NCBI RefSeq assembly: GCF_007860135.1
Contig: NZ_SJPV01000001.1
Location: 1,113,299-1,177,298, forward strand
DNA length: 64,000 nucleotides
Source: Novipirellula artificiosorum
GTDB lineage: Bacteria; Planctomycetota; Planctomycetia; Pirellulales; Pirellulaceae
Direction of reading: 5' to 3'
Part shown: positions 27,507 through 36,416 of the stretch, piece by piece
How positions within the stretch are numbered: position 1 is the stretch's first letter
How the letters are laid out: every line of letters starts with the position of its first letter
Notes under the pieces: generated by a model
What the model was told of the DNA's origin: nothing
Seen by the model: the letters and a program-made list of their open reading frames with translations, nothing else
The model's database searches: none
Position numbers and translations under genes: made by a program

Positions 27507-27912
27507 CTTTGACCTTTCTCCTGCATCGCCAACGTTTTTCCAGAGACCCTTCTTGTGGGTGGAATGTTACCCCGAATGCAAGCGGAAGTCCAGGAAAATA
27601 ATCCCAACCCTTCGAGGCAAGTCTCCACCAAGCGGTCGTGCCGTTTTTATGATGGTTTTCCGTGCGAGCGAAGCAATGTCAGCTCCACCACGTTTGGTTG
27701 GGGGAATTCGAGCCCTAAGGCTTGCACCGGGGGCAGCAACCGATAGCCCTCTGCCGGCGATTTACCGCCGACCTCTCCCAAAGGAAAGGTGACGATCCGG
27801 GAACTCACCGATGAACAATCCCTTCAAGCCTGCACGACAGCGGCACGCTGTCGTGTTGGCAACGGCGCAGGCCTCATCGGCAATCCCGATGCAGAGAATG
27901 GAGGACGTTGGA
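27507..27912. other. 406-base intergenic region between fascin-like gene and cysK
   Basis: No gene is supported. A perfect hairpin lies at 27834-27856 just past the cysK stop, and a small one (CGGCG...CGCCG) near 27760. Otherwise nothing recognisable. Confidence 0.5.
27834..27856 (-). terminator. perfect 10-bp stem-loop downstream of cysK
   Basis: CACGACAGCG (27834-27843) and CGCTGTCGTG (27847-27856) form a perfect stem around a 3-base GCA loop. It starts 57 bases past the cysK stop on the minus strand. No T-run follows on that strand, so it may be a structural hairpin or a weak terminator. Confidence 0.5.
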
Positions 27913-28854
27913 CTAGAGTCCCAGATCGCCAAACAAGGGAGTGCTGAGGTAGCGTTCCCCGAGACTGCACATGATGGTGACGATTCGTTTTCCCTTCATC
28001 TCCGGTCGGGCGGCAACTTGTGCCGCTGCCCACATGTTGGCTCCGCTGCTAATGCCAGCGACGATTCCTTCTTCCTTGGCGAGGCGACGGCCCCACTCAA
28101 AGGCATCCTCATCGTCGACTTTCACCACATCATCGATCAGTGACATGTCCAAGTTGCCCGGGATGAAGCCGGCGCCGATACCTTGAATGCGGTGCTTGCC
28201 TGGCACACCGCCACTGATCACGGGGGAATGGACTGGCTCGACCGCAATCACTTTGAAATCAGGGTTCTGCTTCCTGATGAAACGTGAGATTCCGGTGATC
28301 GTCCCACCGGTGCCAACGCCAGCCACGATTGCATCGATTTGCTGGCCGCTATCCATCCAAATCTCTGGCCCGGTGGTCGCTTCGTGGATCGCAGGATTCG
28401 CAGGGTTTTCAAACTGCTGAGGCATAAACGAATTCTCGTCTTCTCCGACCATGTCCGCCGCCTTGTTGATGGCCCCCTTCATCCCCTCGGCCGCTGGCGT
28501 CAAGACTAAGTTCGCGCCCATCGCCCGCAGTAACGCTCGCCGTTCGACCGACATCGATTCGGGCATCGTCAGCGTCAGCTTGTAGCCCTTGGCGGCACAC
28601 ACAAATGCCAACGCAATCCCCGTATTGCCGCTGGTGGGTTCGATGATGTGCGTGTTCGCCTTGATTCGGCCATCGCGTTCCCCCGCATCAATCATCGCGA
28701 CACCGATACGGTCTTTCACACTGTTCAGGGGCTGAAAGAACTCGCACTTCGCGAATACCACGGCATTGCCACTTGGGACGAGTCGATTGATTTCAATCAT
28801 CGGGGTATCGCCGATGGCTTTCGACACGTTCGAATAAATCTTTCCGCGGGGCAT
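27913..28854 (-). CDS. cysK: cysteine synthase (O-acetylserine sulfhydrylase)
   Basis: This 313-residue PLP enzyme (fold type II) makes cysteine from O-acetylserine and sulfide in the cytoplasm. The PLP lysine is K47 in NSVKDRIG, and PTSGNTGIA is the substrate-binding loop near residue 75. The GVGTGGTITG phosphate-binding loop and C-terminal SSGANMWAA are intact. Length is typical. It is the last gene of a minus-strand group after korA-korB, with 119 bases between cysK and korB that hold a single copy of the CAGATGT motif. Cystathionine beta-synthase is an alternative activity in this fold. Confidence 0.93.
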   Translation of the reverse strand: MPRGKIYSNVSKAIGDTPMIEINRLVPSGNAVVFAKCEFFQPLNSVKDRIGVAMIDAGERDGRIKANTHIIEPTSGNTGIALAFVCAAKGYKLTLTMPESMSVERRALLRAMGANLVLTPAAEGMKGAINKAADMVGEDENSFMPQQFENPANPAIHEATTGPEIWMDSGQQIDAIVAGVGTGGTITGISRFIRKQNPDFKVIAVEPVHSPVISGGVPGKHRIQGIGAGFIPGNLDMSLIDDVVKVDDEDAFEWGRRLAKEEGIVAGISSGANMWAAAQVAARPEMKGKRIVTIMCSLGERYLSTPLFGDLGL

Positions 28855-28973
28855 AAGATCAGTTTCCAGTTTTCAGTAGACAGATGTCAGTAACGTGCAG
28901 CTTCTCGTTGGCTTGACCAAGGAGATTGTTCTCCTTCCTTGCGTTCTGGCTGAGATCGGATCCCTCAACACCG

Positions 28974-29984
28974 TCACGCCACCTCCCACGTGTCTCCGCG
29001 GGTGAACAGTTCTTGCAGATCGCCGGGGCCCTTTGTTTCTTTCGCTCGTTGTACTTGCTCGTTGATCTGATCGTTGTAGGTCGCGACTCCCTCCACCGAT
29101 CGTAGCACACCGATCGGTTCGGGCATTTCTGGGTACCGCATCCGTGCCAACATCATCTGGATTGCTGGATTCGGCTCCTTTTCGTCGTGGATCAACAAAT
29201 CGTCAACCGCGACGTCCGCAACGTTCACGACCTCCAATCGGTTGCCGACCAACCTCACACCCTTGTCACTATTGGTGCCAAAGATCAGCGGCTTGCCGTG
29301 TTCGAGTTCAACCACATTCTCGGCACGTTGCTTTTTTTCCTGCGCATACGCCATGGCTCCGTCGTTGAACACGTTGCAGTTCTGGTAGACCTCGACCAAC
29401 GACGTTCCCTTGTGCTCCGCCGCACGCTTGAGCATTTCGCCAAGGTGTTTGACATGAGCATCGATGCTGCGAGCGACAAAGGTACCCTCGGCTGCCAATG
29501 CGAGTGACAACGGGTTGAGGGGGTGATCGATCGATCCCATCGGCGTGCTCTTGGTGATCTGCCCCTCGCTGCTGGTTGGACTGTATTGGCCTTTGGTTAA
29601 TCCGTAGATCCGGTTGTTGAACAAGACGATGTTGACATCGATATTACGGCGCAGGGCATGGATGAAATGGTTCCCGCCGATCGACAACGCATCGCCGTCA
29701 CCGGTGATGACCCAGACCATCAAGTCGGGACGTGTTGATTTCAGTCCCGTTGCAAACGTCGGAGCGCGGCCGTGGATGCTGTGCATGCCGTAAGTGTTCA
29801 TGTAATACGGGAACCGGCTGCTGCAACCGATCCCGCTGATGAACACAATCTTCTCGCGAGGAACCCCAAGATCGGGCAACACCTTCTTCATCTGTGCGAG
29901 GATCGAATAGTCACCGCATCCGGGGCACCAGCGAACATCTTGATCGGATGCGAAGTCAGCAGCTTTAAGAACAGGAAGAGTCAT
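28974..29984 (-). CDS. korB: 2-oxoacid:ferredoxin oxidoreductase beta subunit
   Basis: This 336-residue subunit binds thiamine diphosphate and, with KorA, oxidises a 2-oxoacid (likely 2-oxoglutarate) to its CoA thioester while reducing ferredoxin. The N-terminal CPGCGDYS motif, the TPP/Mg motif GDGDALSIGG (about 95-104) and GIGCSS are present. It is encoded after korA in the same direction. The 143-base gap contains an 18-copy heptamer array ending 19 bases before this ATG. The natural start is ATG 29984; there is no clear Shine-Dalgarno, so korB translation may depend on the repeat region or on coupling. Confidence 0.92.
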   Translation of the reverse strand: MTLPVLKAADFASDQDVRWCPGCGDYSILAQMKKVLPDLGVPREKIVFISGIGCSSRFPYYMNTYGMHSIHGRAPTFATGLKSTRPDLMVWVITGDGDALSIGGNHFIHALRRNIDVNIVLFNNRIYGLTKGQYSPTSSEGQITKSTPMGSIDHPLNPLSLALAAEGTFVARSIDAHVKHLGEMLKRAAEHKGTSLVEVYQNCNVFNDGAMAYAQEKKQRAENVVELEHGKPLIFGTNSDKGVRLVGNRLEVVNVADVAVDDLLIHDEKEPNPAIQMMLARMRYPEMPEPIGVLRSVEGVATYNDQINEQVQRAKETKGPGDLQELFTRGDTWEVA

Positions 29985-30002
29985 GGGGCAGAATTTTCTT
30001 TG

Positions 30003-30128
30003 CAGATGTCAGATGTCAGATGTCAGATGTCAGATGTCAGATGTCAGATGTCAGATGTCAGATGTCAGATGTCAGATGTCAGATGTCAGATGTCAGATGT
30101 CAGATGTCAGATGTCAGATGTCAGATGT
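30003..30128. repeat. 18 perfect tandem copies of the heptamer CAGATGT
   Basis: Counting from 30003, the 7-base unit CAGATGT is repeated 18 times without a mismatch to 30128 (126 bases). The array fills the korA-korB gap: the korA stop (30128-30130) overlaps its last base and the korB ATG (29984) begins 19 bases beyond it. It is a perfect microsatellite-like array, prone to slippage. A single related copy sits in the korB-cysK gap near 28880. Confidence 0.97.
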
Positions 30129-32050
30129 CATCCCGCTCGACTTTGGACGGCAGCTTTTCCTTTTGAGGAAGCCTGGGGTGTGACGCGTGCTTCGATCGCG
30201 TCGACCAGTTCCGTCACCGCGAAGGGTTTGCCTTGGACTTTGTTCACCCCAACACAATCGACCAAGTACTTTGACCGCAGCAACATACGCAATTGCCCCA
30301 TGTTCAATTCGGGCACGATGACCGTTTTGAACGACTGGAGTAAATCGCCGATGTTGTTGGGCATCGGGTGGATGTACCGCAAGTGCGCGTGAGAGACCTG
30401 ATGTCCTGCATCGCGGCACCGTTTCACGGCGGTGTGACATGCCCCGTAGGTGCCCCCCCAAGAAACGACCAACACATCACCGCTGGTCTCTCCGAAAACA
30501 TCTTGTTCTGGAATTCGCTCAGCAATCCGGTCGATCTTCGCGGCCCGCGTGTTGGTCATGTGTTGATGGTTCGCAGGATCATAGCTGACGTTGCCCGTCC
30601 CGTCTTGCTTTTCCAAACCACCGACACGGTGCATTAACCCGGGAGTACCGGGGATCGCCCACGGCCGTGCCAGAAATTCGTCACGGGCGTAGGGCAAAAA
30701 GGGTTCGTCCAAATCGGTTCCCGCCGGGTGATTGATGGTGATCTTGGGCATCGACCCCAGATCCGGAATGCGCCACGGTTCGCTACCGTTGGCGATGTAA
30801 CCGTCGGACAACAACATCACCGGGCACATGCATTCGGTCGCAATCCGCCACGCTTCAATCGCAATGTCAAAGCAATCGGCGGGGGAGCGCGGGGCCAGGA
30901 TGGGCAGGGGCGCTTCGCCGTTACGCCCAAACATGCACTGCAGCAGATCGCTTTGTTCGGTTTTGGTTGGCAAGCCGGTGCTCGGTCCACCGCGTTGGAC
31001 GTTGATCACGATCATCGGCAATTCAAGGATCATCCCCAATCCCATGCCTTCGGCTTTCAGCGCGATGCCCGGCCCACTGCTGGCCGTTACCGCCATCGTG
31101 CCTCCAAATGCGGCGCCGATGGTCGCACAAACCGCCGCGATCTCGTCCTCGGCTTGCAGGGTTTTGACGCCGAAATTTTTGTATTTCGACAATTCGTGCA
31201 GAATGTCGCTGGCAGGCGTGATCGGGTAGGTTCCATAGAACAAATCCTTGCCGCTCAGATGAGCAGCGGTGACCAAGCCCCATGCCAAGGCTTGGTTGCC
31301 CATCATGTTACGATAGGTGCCCGATTCCAACGTGGCCGCCGCCTCGACTTGGAAACTCTCTCCAAACGCTTCGGTGGTTTCACCATAAGCCCAACCGGCT
31401 CTCAATGCGGCAACATTCGCCGCAGCAATATCGGGTTTTCGACCGAACTTGTCTTCGATGAAACGGAGGGTCGTATCGAGCGATCGGCCGAACAGCCAAT
31501 ACACCAATCCCATCGCGAAAAAGTTCTTGCAGCGATCGGCCACCTTTTGGCTCAGTCCATGCTCGGCGACCGCAGTACGCGTCAAGGTGGTCATGGGAAC
31601 TTTAAAAATCCGGTAGGTTTCCTCGATCACGTTCGCTTCAAGCGGATCGGACTCCAACTTTGCCAGCTTGAATTCTTTCTCGTTGAAGCCATCGACGTTG
31701 GCGATCAGAATGCCGCCTTTCCGCAAGTCGCCCAAATTGGTGACCATTGCTGCGGGATTCATCACCACCAACGCATCAAGCTGGTCGCCCGGCGTGAAAA
31801 TCTCTTCGCTGGCGAACTGCACTTGGAAGCCGCTGACGCCGGCTCGCGTCCCGCGAGGCGCACGGATCTCCGCAGGGAAATCGGGGAAGGTCGCCACATC
31901 GTTTCCCGCCAACGCGCTGGTGTTGGTCAACTGCGTGCCGAGTAATTGCATGCCGTCACCCGAGTCGCCGGCCAAACGAACGGTGATGCCCGAAACGGTT
32001 TTCACGTTCTTCGCGGTAGTCGGATTTGAGGAGTTCGGGTTCGACGTCAT
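30128..32050 (-). CDS. korA: 2-oxoacid:ferredoxin oxidoreductase, fused gamma-alpha subunit
   Basis: This 640-residue protein combines a gamma-type domain (about 20-210: VRLAGDSGDGMQLLG, PEIRAPRGTRAGVSGFQV) with an alpha-type domain (about 230-620: YGTYPITPASDILHELS, TASSGPGIALKAEGMGLG). It pairs with KorB for ferredoxin-dependent oxidation of 2-oxoglutarate, pyruvate or another 2-oxoacid. ATG 32050 (MTSNPNSS) is used; the 28-codon extension to 32134 lacks similarity. Fused gamma-alpha forms are common in bacterial KorA. The stop overlaps the heptamer array by one base. Confidence 0.92.
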   Translation of the reverse strand: MTSNPNSSNPTTAKNVKTVSGITVRLAGDSGDGMQLLGTQLTNTSALAGNDVATFPDFPAEIRAPRGTRAGVSGFQVQFASEEIFTPGDQLDALVVMNPAAMVTNLGDLRKGGILIANVDGFNEKEFKLAKLESDPLEANVIEETYRIFKVPMTTLTRTAVAEHGLSQKVADRCKNFFAMGLVYWLFGRSLDTTLRFIEDKFGRKPDIAAANVAALRAGWAYGETTEAFGESFQVEAAATLESGTYRNMMGNQALAWGLVTAAHLSGKDLFYGTYPITPASDILHELSKYKNFGVKTLQAEDEIAAVCATIGAAFGGTMAVTASSGPGIALKAEGMGLGMILELPMIVINVQRGGPSTGLPTKTEQSDLLQCMFGRNGEAPLPILAPRSPADCFDIAIEAWRIATECMCPVMLLSDGYIANGSEPWRIPDLGSMPKITINHPAGTDLDEPFLPYARDEFLARPWAIPGTPGLMHRVGGLEKQDGTGNVSYDPANHQHMTNTRAAKIDRIAERIPEQDVFGETSGDVLVVSWGGTYGACHTAVKRCRDAGHQVSHAHLRYIHPMPNNIGDLLQSFKTVIVPELNMGQLRMLLRSKYLVDCVGVNKVQGKPFAVTELVDAIEARVTPQASSKGKAAVQSRAG

Positions 32051-32467
32051 AGGTGTTATTTTGAGGGAAGTGCGACAATGCGCACCTCCACCGAGAGGGG
32101 TAAGGTGTTGGTTTATTACGACTGTATCGATCATTTCGGTCAGGAATGTTACCGAAATTCTATATTTTGGTGCTTCCAGCGTCAGGGGGAACCGCTAGGA
32201 ATCGTGGAAATTCACCGAGAAAGCATCTCCGGCGAAGCGGGTGTCGAAGCCTTCCCTTGCCGAAATGGCTGCGGTCGGCTACCCTCCCCGACTTCACGGT
32301 CCGATTTGGCGGACCATTTTCCTCGCGCGTGCCACTGCACTTTGGGACGAAGGGCGATTTAGGGATCGGGTGTTCATCGGACAGCCATCCGCCCTGGTTT
32401 CGTTGGTGAATCCGGCGATTCTCGTAGCCCGCAGTTTTGGCAAGAAATCAAAAGGTTGAATCAAAGT
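32051..32467. other. 417-base divergent region between korA and rpsB
   Basis: The region carries the promoters of korA (minus) and rpsB (plus). Only short frames are open and none has a plausible start or composition. AAAGG at 32451-32455 precedes the rpsB ATG by 12 bases. I could not identify a promoter or a regulatory RNA. Confidence 0.5.
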
Positions 32468-33289
32468 ATGACCACCACTCCTTCGAGCCCCATCGTTCAA
32501 GAAATGATCGAAGCGGGCGTCCATTTTGGCCACCGCACCAGTTTGTGGAACCCAAAGATGGCTCCGTACATCTTTGGCCGTAAAAGCCAAATTCACATCA
32601 TGGACATCCGCGAAACCCTTCGTGGACTGCTTCGAGCCAAGAAATACCTCAGCCAAGTTGCCGCCGGTGGCAGCCTGATTCTGTTCGTCGGGACCAAGCG
32701 TCAGGCTGGCGAAGCGATGGAAGAGCAATCGCTGCGATGCGGGATGCCATTTGTGTCCGAGCGTTGGCTGGGTGGCACGTTGACCAATTTTCGTACGATT
32801 CGTAGCCGATTGGGCCGTTTGGAAGAGTTGGAAAGTCTCAAGGCGAGTGGCGAATGGGACAATTACAGCAAAAAAATGCAGTCCGCACTGAACCGCGAGT
32901 ACCGCAAAATGTATCGTAACTTGAACGGACTTCGCACCATGAACCGGTTGCCCGAATGTTTGTTCATTGTCGACCCGGGTAAAGAGCGGAATGCGGTTCG
33001 GGAGGCCAAGCGATTGGGCATCACGACCGTCGCTTTGATCGATACCGACAGCGATCCTTCCTTGATTGACTTGCCGATTCCTGGCAACGATGACGGAATT
33101 CGCAGCATCGAGTTGATCATGAAGCAATTGGCCGATGCGGTGAATCAAGGCAAAGGCCAAGCTGCGATGGCTCAAGGCAAGTCCGCAGACGTTGAGCCTC
33201 AGGCCGCCGCGGCTGCTGCTCCGGAAGCGACCGCTGCAGTGGCAGCAAGCCAACCGGTGGCAGAGGAAACGCCTGCTGCCAGCGAATAG
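32468..33289 (+). CDS. rpsB: 30S ribosomal protein S2
   Basis: This 273-residue S2 protein binds the body of the 30S subunit and is required for S1 association. The signatures [22 protein letters not shown], and the [14 protein letters not shown] region are intact. ATG 32468 (MTTTPSSP) is the chosen start; the upstream in-frame TTG is not. The C-terminal 45 residues are an Ala/Gln/Pro-rich tail longer than in Escherichia coli, as seen in some planctomycetes. It begins the rpsB-tsf-pyrH-frr cluster. Confidence 0.97.
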   Translation: MTTTPSSPIVQEMIEAGVHFGHRTSLWNPKMAPYIFGRKSQIHIMDIRETLRGLLRAKKYLSQVAAGGSLILFVGTKRQAGEAMEEQSLRCGMPFVSERWLGGTLTNFRTIRSRLGRLEELESLKASGEWDNYSKKMQSALNREYRKMYRNLNGLRTMNRLPECLFIVDPGKERNAVREAKRLGITTVALIDTDSDPSLIDLPIPGNDDGIRSIELIMKQLADAVNQGKGQAAMAQGKSADVEPQAAAAAAPEATAAVAASQPVAEETPAASE

Positions 33290-33551
33290 GTCAGCGAATC
33301 GACCGGCGTCACACCGGATGTGTCGTGGACGTCATTGCAAAGTTGGGGGGAAGACGCGAACCGCGTCGTCCTCCGCAATGTTGGTGATGACGATTTCCGC
33401 AAAGGCAGCGGCTCGCTGAGGTGTGAATTCCACGGCCGTCGAGGCCAGCGCCAACGCAAAAGTGACGGTCAGGTTGGTGCCTGACCCATCCCTTCATTAC
33501 ATTGTTCAGAATCTCAGAATCACTGTTTATTGTTTATAGGAAGACGAAAGA

Positions 33552-34541
33552 ATGTCTATTTCAGCAAAAGACATCAGCAATTTAAGAAAAGCGACCGGCG
33601 CCGGCATCATGGATTGCAAGGCTGCCTTGAAGGAATCGGGTGGAGACCTCGATGGTGCGATGGATTATCTTCGCAAGAAAGGTCAAAAGGTGGCTGCAAA
33701 ACGAGCGGATCGCGAAACCTCCGAGGGGGTCGTGGTCTCTATGGTCGACGAAGGGGGCAAAGAAGGAATCCTGTTGGCCATCGGTTGTGAAACCGATTTT
33801 GTTGCCAAGAACGAAGACTTTATCGCATTCGTCGATTCGATTGCGGCGGCGGCTGCGGAAAAGAACGCCAACAGCAAGGAGGAGGTCTTGGCCTTGCAAT
33901 ACGACGACGACATGACCGTCGGTGAGAAGTTGGTTTCTCAAACGGGCGTGATTGGCGAAAAAATTCAGATCGTTGGCTTCAAGCGAGTCAAAGGAGAAAA
34001 TCTGGCGTCATACATTCATGCGGGCAGCAAGATCGGCGTGTTGGTTTCGTACACCGATGGGGGCAAGGCTGCCGAAGCGGCTCAGTTCTTCCGTAGTTTG
34101 GCGATGCATATCGCTGCGATGAACCCATCGATCCTAAGGCCCGAAGAGTTCGACGACGAGTTCGTCGTCAAGGAAGCCGAAGCACTTCGCGCTCAGATCA
34201 TGACAGAGAATGAAACCAACGAGCGAGAAAATCTTGGCAAGCCGCAAAAGAATGTGCCGCAGTATGCCAGCAAGCGACAATTGACACCGGAGGTGATGAA
34301 GCAGGCCGAAGAAGCGATCAAGGCAGAGCTGAAGGCCGAGGGTAAGCCAGAGAAAATTTGGGACAAGATCATCCCAGGGAAATTGGAGCGATTCATCGCC
34401 GACAACACCTTGTTGGATCAAGAGCGTTGCTTGCTGAGCCAAGTCTACGCGTTGGATGACACCAAAACCGTTGAAGCGGCGATCGCAGACTTCCATCCGG
34501 AGTCCGGAGTGGTCGAGTTCACGCGGTTGTCGGTGGGTTAA
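33552..34541 (+). CDS. tsf: elongation factor Ts
   Basis: This 329-residue protein recycles EF-Tu by catalysing GDP release. The N-terminal UBA-like helices and the TGAGIMDCKAALKE signature (about 15-28) are present, followed by GCETDFVAKNEDF near 76-88, which contacts EF-Tu. The start ATG 33552 has AGGAAG 8 bases upstream. It follows rpsB with a 262-base gap that holds no gene I can support. A strong terminator lies just after the stop. Confidence 0.97.
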   Translation: MSISAKDISNLRKATGAGIMDCKAALKESGGDLDGAMDYLRKKGQKVAAKRADRETSEGVVVSMVDEGGKEGILLAIGCETDFVAKNEDFIAFVDSIAAAAAEKNANSKEEVLALQYDDDMTVGEKLVSQTGVIGEKIQIVGFKRVKGENLASYIHAGSKIGVLVSYTDGGKAAEAAQFFRSLAMHIAAMNPSILRPEEFDDEFVVKEAEALRAQIMTENETNERENLGKPQKNVPQYASKRQLTPEVMKQAEEAIKAELKAEGKPEKIWDKIIPGKLERFIADNTLLDQERCLLSQVYALDDTKTVEAAIADFHPESGVVEFTRLSVG

Positions 34542-34583
34542 TCGATTCCTCGTAGCGTAGTCGTCCTCGCAGCGTAACAGCAC

Positions 34584-34624
34584 AAACCTCGCCAGCGCCC
34601 TATCGGGCGCGGCGAGGTTTTTTT
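34584..34624 (+). terminator. rho-independent terminator after tsf
   Basis: CCTCGCC.GCGCCC (34587-34600) pairs with GGGCGC.GGCGAGG (34605-34617) around a short TATC loop, followed by seven T residues (34618-34624). It lies 43 bases after the tsf stop and before pyrH, so it should separate rpsB-tsf from pyrH-frr. Confidence 0.9.
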
Positions 34625-34684
34625 GTATAATCCCATGCCGAACGATTTTTCCTCTCTTTTTCATCTTGAAAGCGACTGCGACCG

Positions 34685-35452
34685 ATGACGGATGCTCCAT
34701 CTTCTGCTTCACCTCTTCGTTACAAACGCGTGATCTTGAAACTGAGCGGGGAGAGTTTGGCCGATGCCGGGGGACGCGGGATCAGTGCTCATGAAGCAGG
34801 CGAGATCGCCAGGCAAATCAAGCAGGCGCACGATACCGGTTGCGAGATTGCGATCGTCATTGGCGGTGGCAATATCCTCCGAGGAGCTCAGTTCTCAGGT
34901 AGCAATGCGTTAGTCCACGAAGCGACGGCCCACTACATGGGGATGCTTGCCACGACGATCAATTCGTTGGCGTTGCAAGATGCACTCGAAGCCCAAGGTT
35001 TGCAGACGCGGGTGATGTCGGCGATCCCGACCGAGAAAATTGCCGAAACGTTTATCCGCCGCCGAGCGCTTCGCCATTTAAGCAAGGGGCGAGTGATTGT
35101 TCTTGCGGCTGGCATTGGTAACCCCTTCGTGACGACCGACACCGCCGCGGCCCAACGAGCGCTTGAATTGGAGGCCGACGTGGTCCTGAAAGCCACTCGG
35201 GTGGACGGAGTCTACAGTGACGATCCCGAGAAAAATCCGCACGCGGTGCTGTACGAGTCGCTGACCTACCAACAAGTCGTCGAAAAGAAACTCAAAGTGA
35301 TGGATGGCACCGCGATCGCATTGTGCAGCGAGCACAACAAGCCGATCTTGGTATTCAACTTTAAGCAAGACGGCAATATCGTCCGAGCCATTTCGGGGGA
35401 AACGATTGGGACCTGGATTGGGTCCGCCCCTTCGCCAAGTAATTGCGAGTAA
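34685..35452 (+). CDS. pyrH: UMP kinase
   Basis: This 255-residue amino-acid-kinase-fold enzyme phosphorylates UMP to UDP with ATP in pyrimidine nucleotide synthesis. It has the N-terminal [19 protein letters not shown] (about 58-65) for UMP binding, and [16 protein letters not shown] near 172-187. Length matches bacterial PyrH. It follows a strong terminator and probably has its own promoter; frr follows after 138 bases with three hairpin repeats. Confidence 0.96.
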   Translation: MTDAPSSASPLRYKRVILKLSGESLADAGGRGISAHEAGEIARQIKQAHDTGCEIAIVIGGGNILRGAQFSGSNALVHEATAHYMGMLATTINSLALQDALEAQGLQTRVMSAIPTEKIAETFIRRRALRHLSKGRVIVLAAGIGNPFVTTDTAAAQRALELEADVVLKATRVDGVYSDDPEKNPHAVLYESLTYQQVVEKKLKVMDGTAIALCSEHNKPILVFNFKQDGNIVRAISGETIGTWIGSAPSPSNCE

Positions 35453-35469
35453 GATAAGAGAATTCCGGT

Positions 35470-35551
35470 GAAGCTCCGTTGGGCTTCGCTGTGAACCGAG
35501 CTCCGTTGAGCTTCCCTGTGAACCGAAGCTCATTTGAGCTTCCCTGTGACC
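35470..35551 (+). repeat. three tandem imperfect hairpin repeats between pyrH and frr
   Basis: Three units of 27-28 bases are tandem: 35470-35497, 35498-35524 and 35525-35551. Each has the form GAAGCTC(CGTT/ATTT)GAGCTTC then CCTGTGAACC, so each unit can fold as a small hairpin. They lie 18 bases after pyrH and 40 bases before frr. Confidence 0.8.
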
Positions 35552-35590
35552 GATTTTTCACCTGACCAGATACTTTAAAAAGGATGCAAA

Positions 35591-36151
35591 ATGTCCAGCG
35601 ACGACGTGCTGATTGATGCGGAGGAACGAATGGAAAAGGCGATTTCCGTGCTTCTTCATAACCTATCGGGAATCCGAACCGGGCGAGCGAATCCGGGTTT
35701 AGTCGATTCTTTGAAGGTGGAAGTTTACGGATCGGCCACGCCATTAAAACAATTGGCATCGATCGGGACACCGGAGCCTCAGCAGATTGTGATCCGGCCT
35801 TATGACACGTCGACGATCAAAGAGATCGAGAAAGCGATTGTGGCCGGGGACCTTGGGTTGAACCCGCAAAACGATGGTCGCATCATTCGGCTCAATGTGC
35901 CGCCATTGTCGACCGATGTTCGCAAGAAGATGGTTTCGCGAATCAAAGAATTGGCCGAGGAAGCCAAGGTGTCGTTGCGAAACATTCGTCGTGATGCGAA
36001 TAAAGCAATCGACGCTGCCGAAAAAGCGAAAGAGATTTCTGAAGACGATCGCGATTCGATGAAAGAAAACGTCCAAGAACTGACCAAGAAGTTCGAGACC
36101 AAGGCAAGCGAGTCGGCCAAAGCGAGGGAAGCTGAAGTGTTGGACGCTTAG
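35591..36151 (+). CDS. frr: ribosome recycling factor
   Basis: This 186-residue protein dissociates the 70S ribosome after termination, together with EF-G. The L-shaped three-helix bundle signatures are present: LHNLSGIRTGRANPGLVDSL (about 22-41, split here by the usual R-T-G-R-A motif), IRLNVPPLSTDVRKKM and the final RRDANKAIDAAEKAK. ATG 35591 has AGGA 7 bases upstream. The length is one to two residues from the Escherichia coli protein (185). Confidence 0.97.
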   Translation: MSSDDVLIDAEERMEKAISVLLHNLSGIRTGRANPGLVDSLKVEVYGSATPLKQLASIGTPEPQQIVIRPYDTSTIKEIEKAIVAGDLGLNPQNDGRIIRLNVPPLSTDVRKKMVSRIKELAEEAKVSLRNIRRDANKAIDAAEKAKEISEDDRDSMKENVQELTKKFETKASESAKAREAEVLDA

Positions 36152-36416
36152 CGCGATGATTCGCCGAGGGATCGATCACACTTCAGCGGATTTGAGTCTT
36201 CACCGGGTTTGAGGCGGCTCGCTTTTGCCTCGCTCGGTATGTCGACGGAGATCGGTGGAAGGTATGATGGAGGAACGGTTCTAGGATTCGTTCGGAATTC
36301 GCCTCGGTTGTAGCTTTTCGCCGCTTTGAGTGAGCGGACGGAGTGAAAGCTTCGCAACGGACGCGTTCTTTTCGCGAGTGAATTCGCATTCGCCTCCATC
36401 GTTTCGAGCGGACAAA

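Noticed and set aside
30003..30128. Possible CRISPR array
   Set aside because: Units are 7 bases with no spacers and no cas genes nearby.
29983..30183. Plus-strand frame repeating MSDVRCQ through the heptamer array
   Set aside because: It is only the translation of the repeat and has no start context or neighbour that would support expression.
30728..31945. 405-codon plus-strand frame antisense to korA
   Set aside because: It lies wholly inside korA, has shadow composition and no domain; korA has clear family signatures.
32294..33253. 319-codon minus-strand frame antisense to rpsB
   Set aside because: Antisense to a universally conserved ribosomal protein gene.
33290..33551. Short frames between rpsB and tsf
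   Set aside because: They lack ribosome sites and conserved sequence; the gap is likely untranslated leader.
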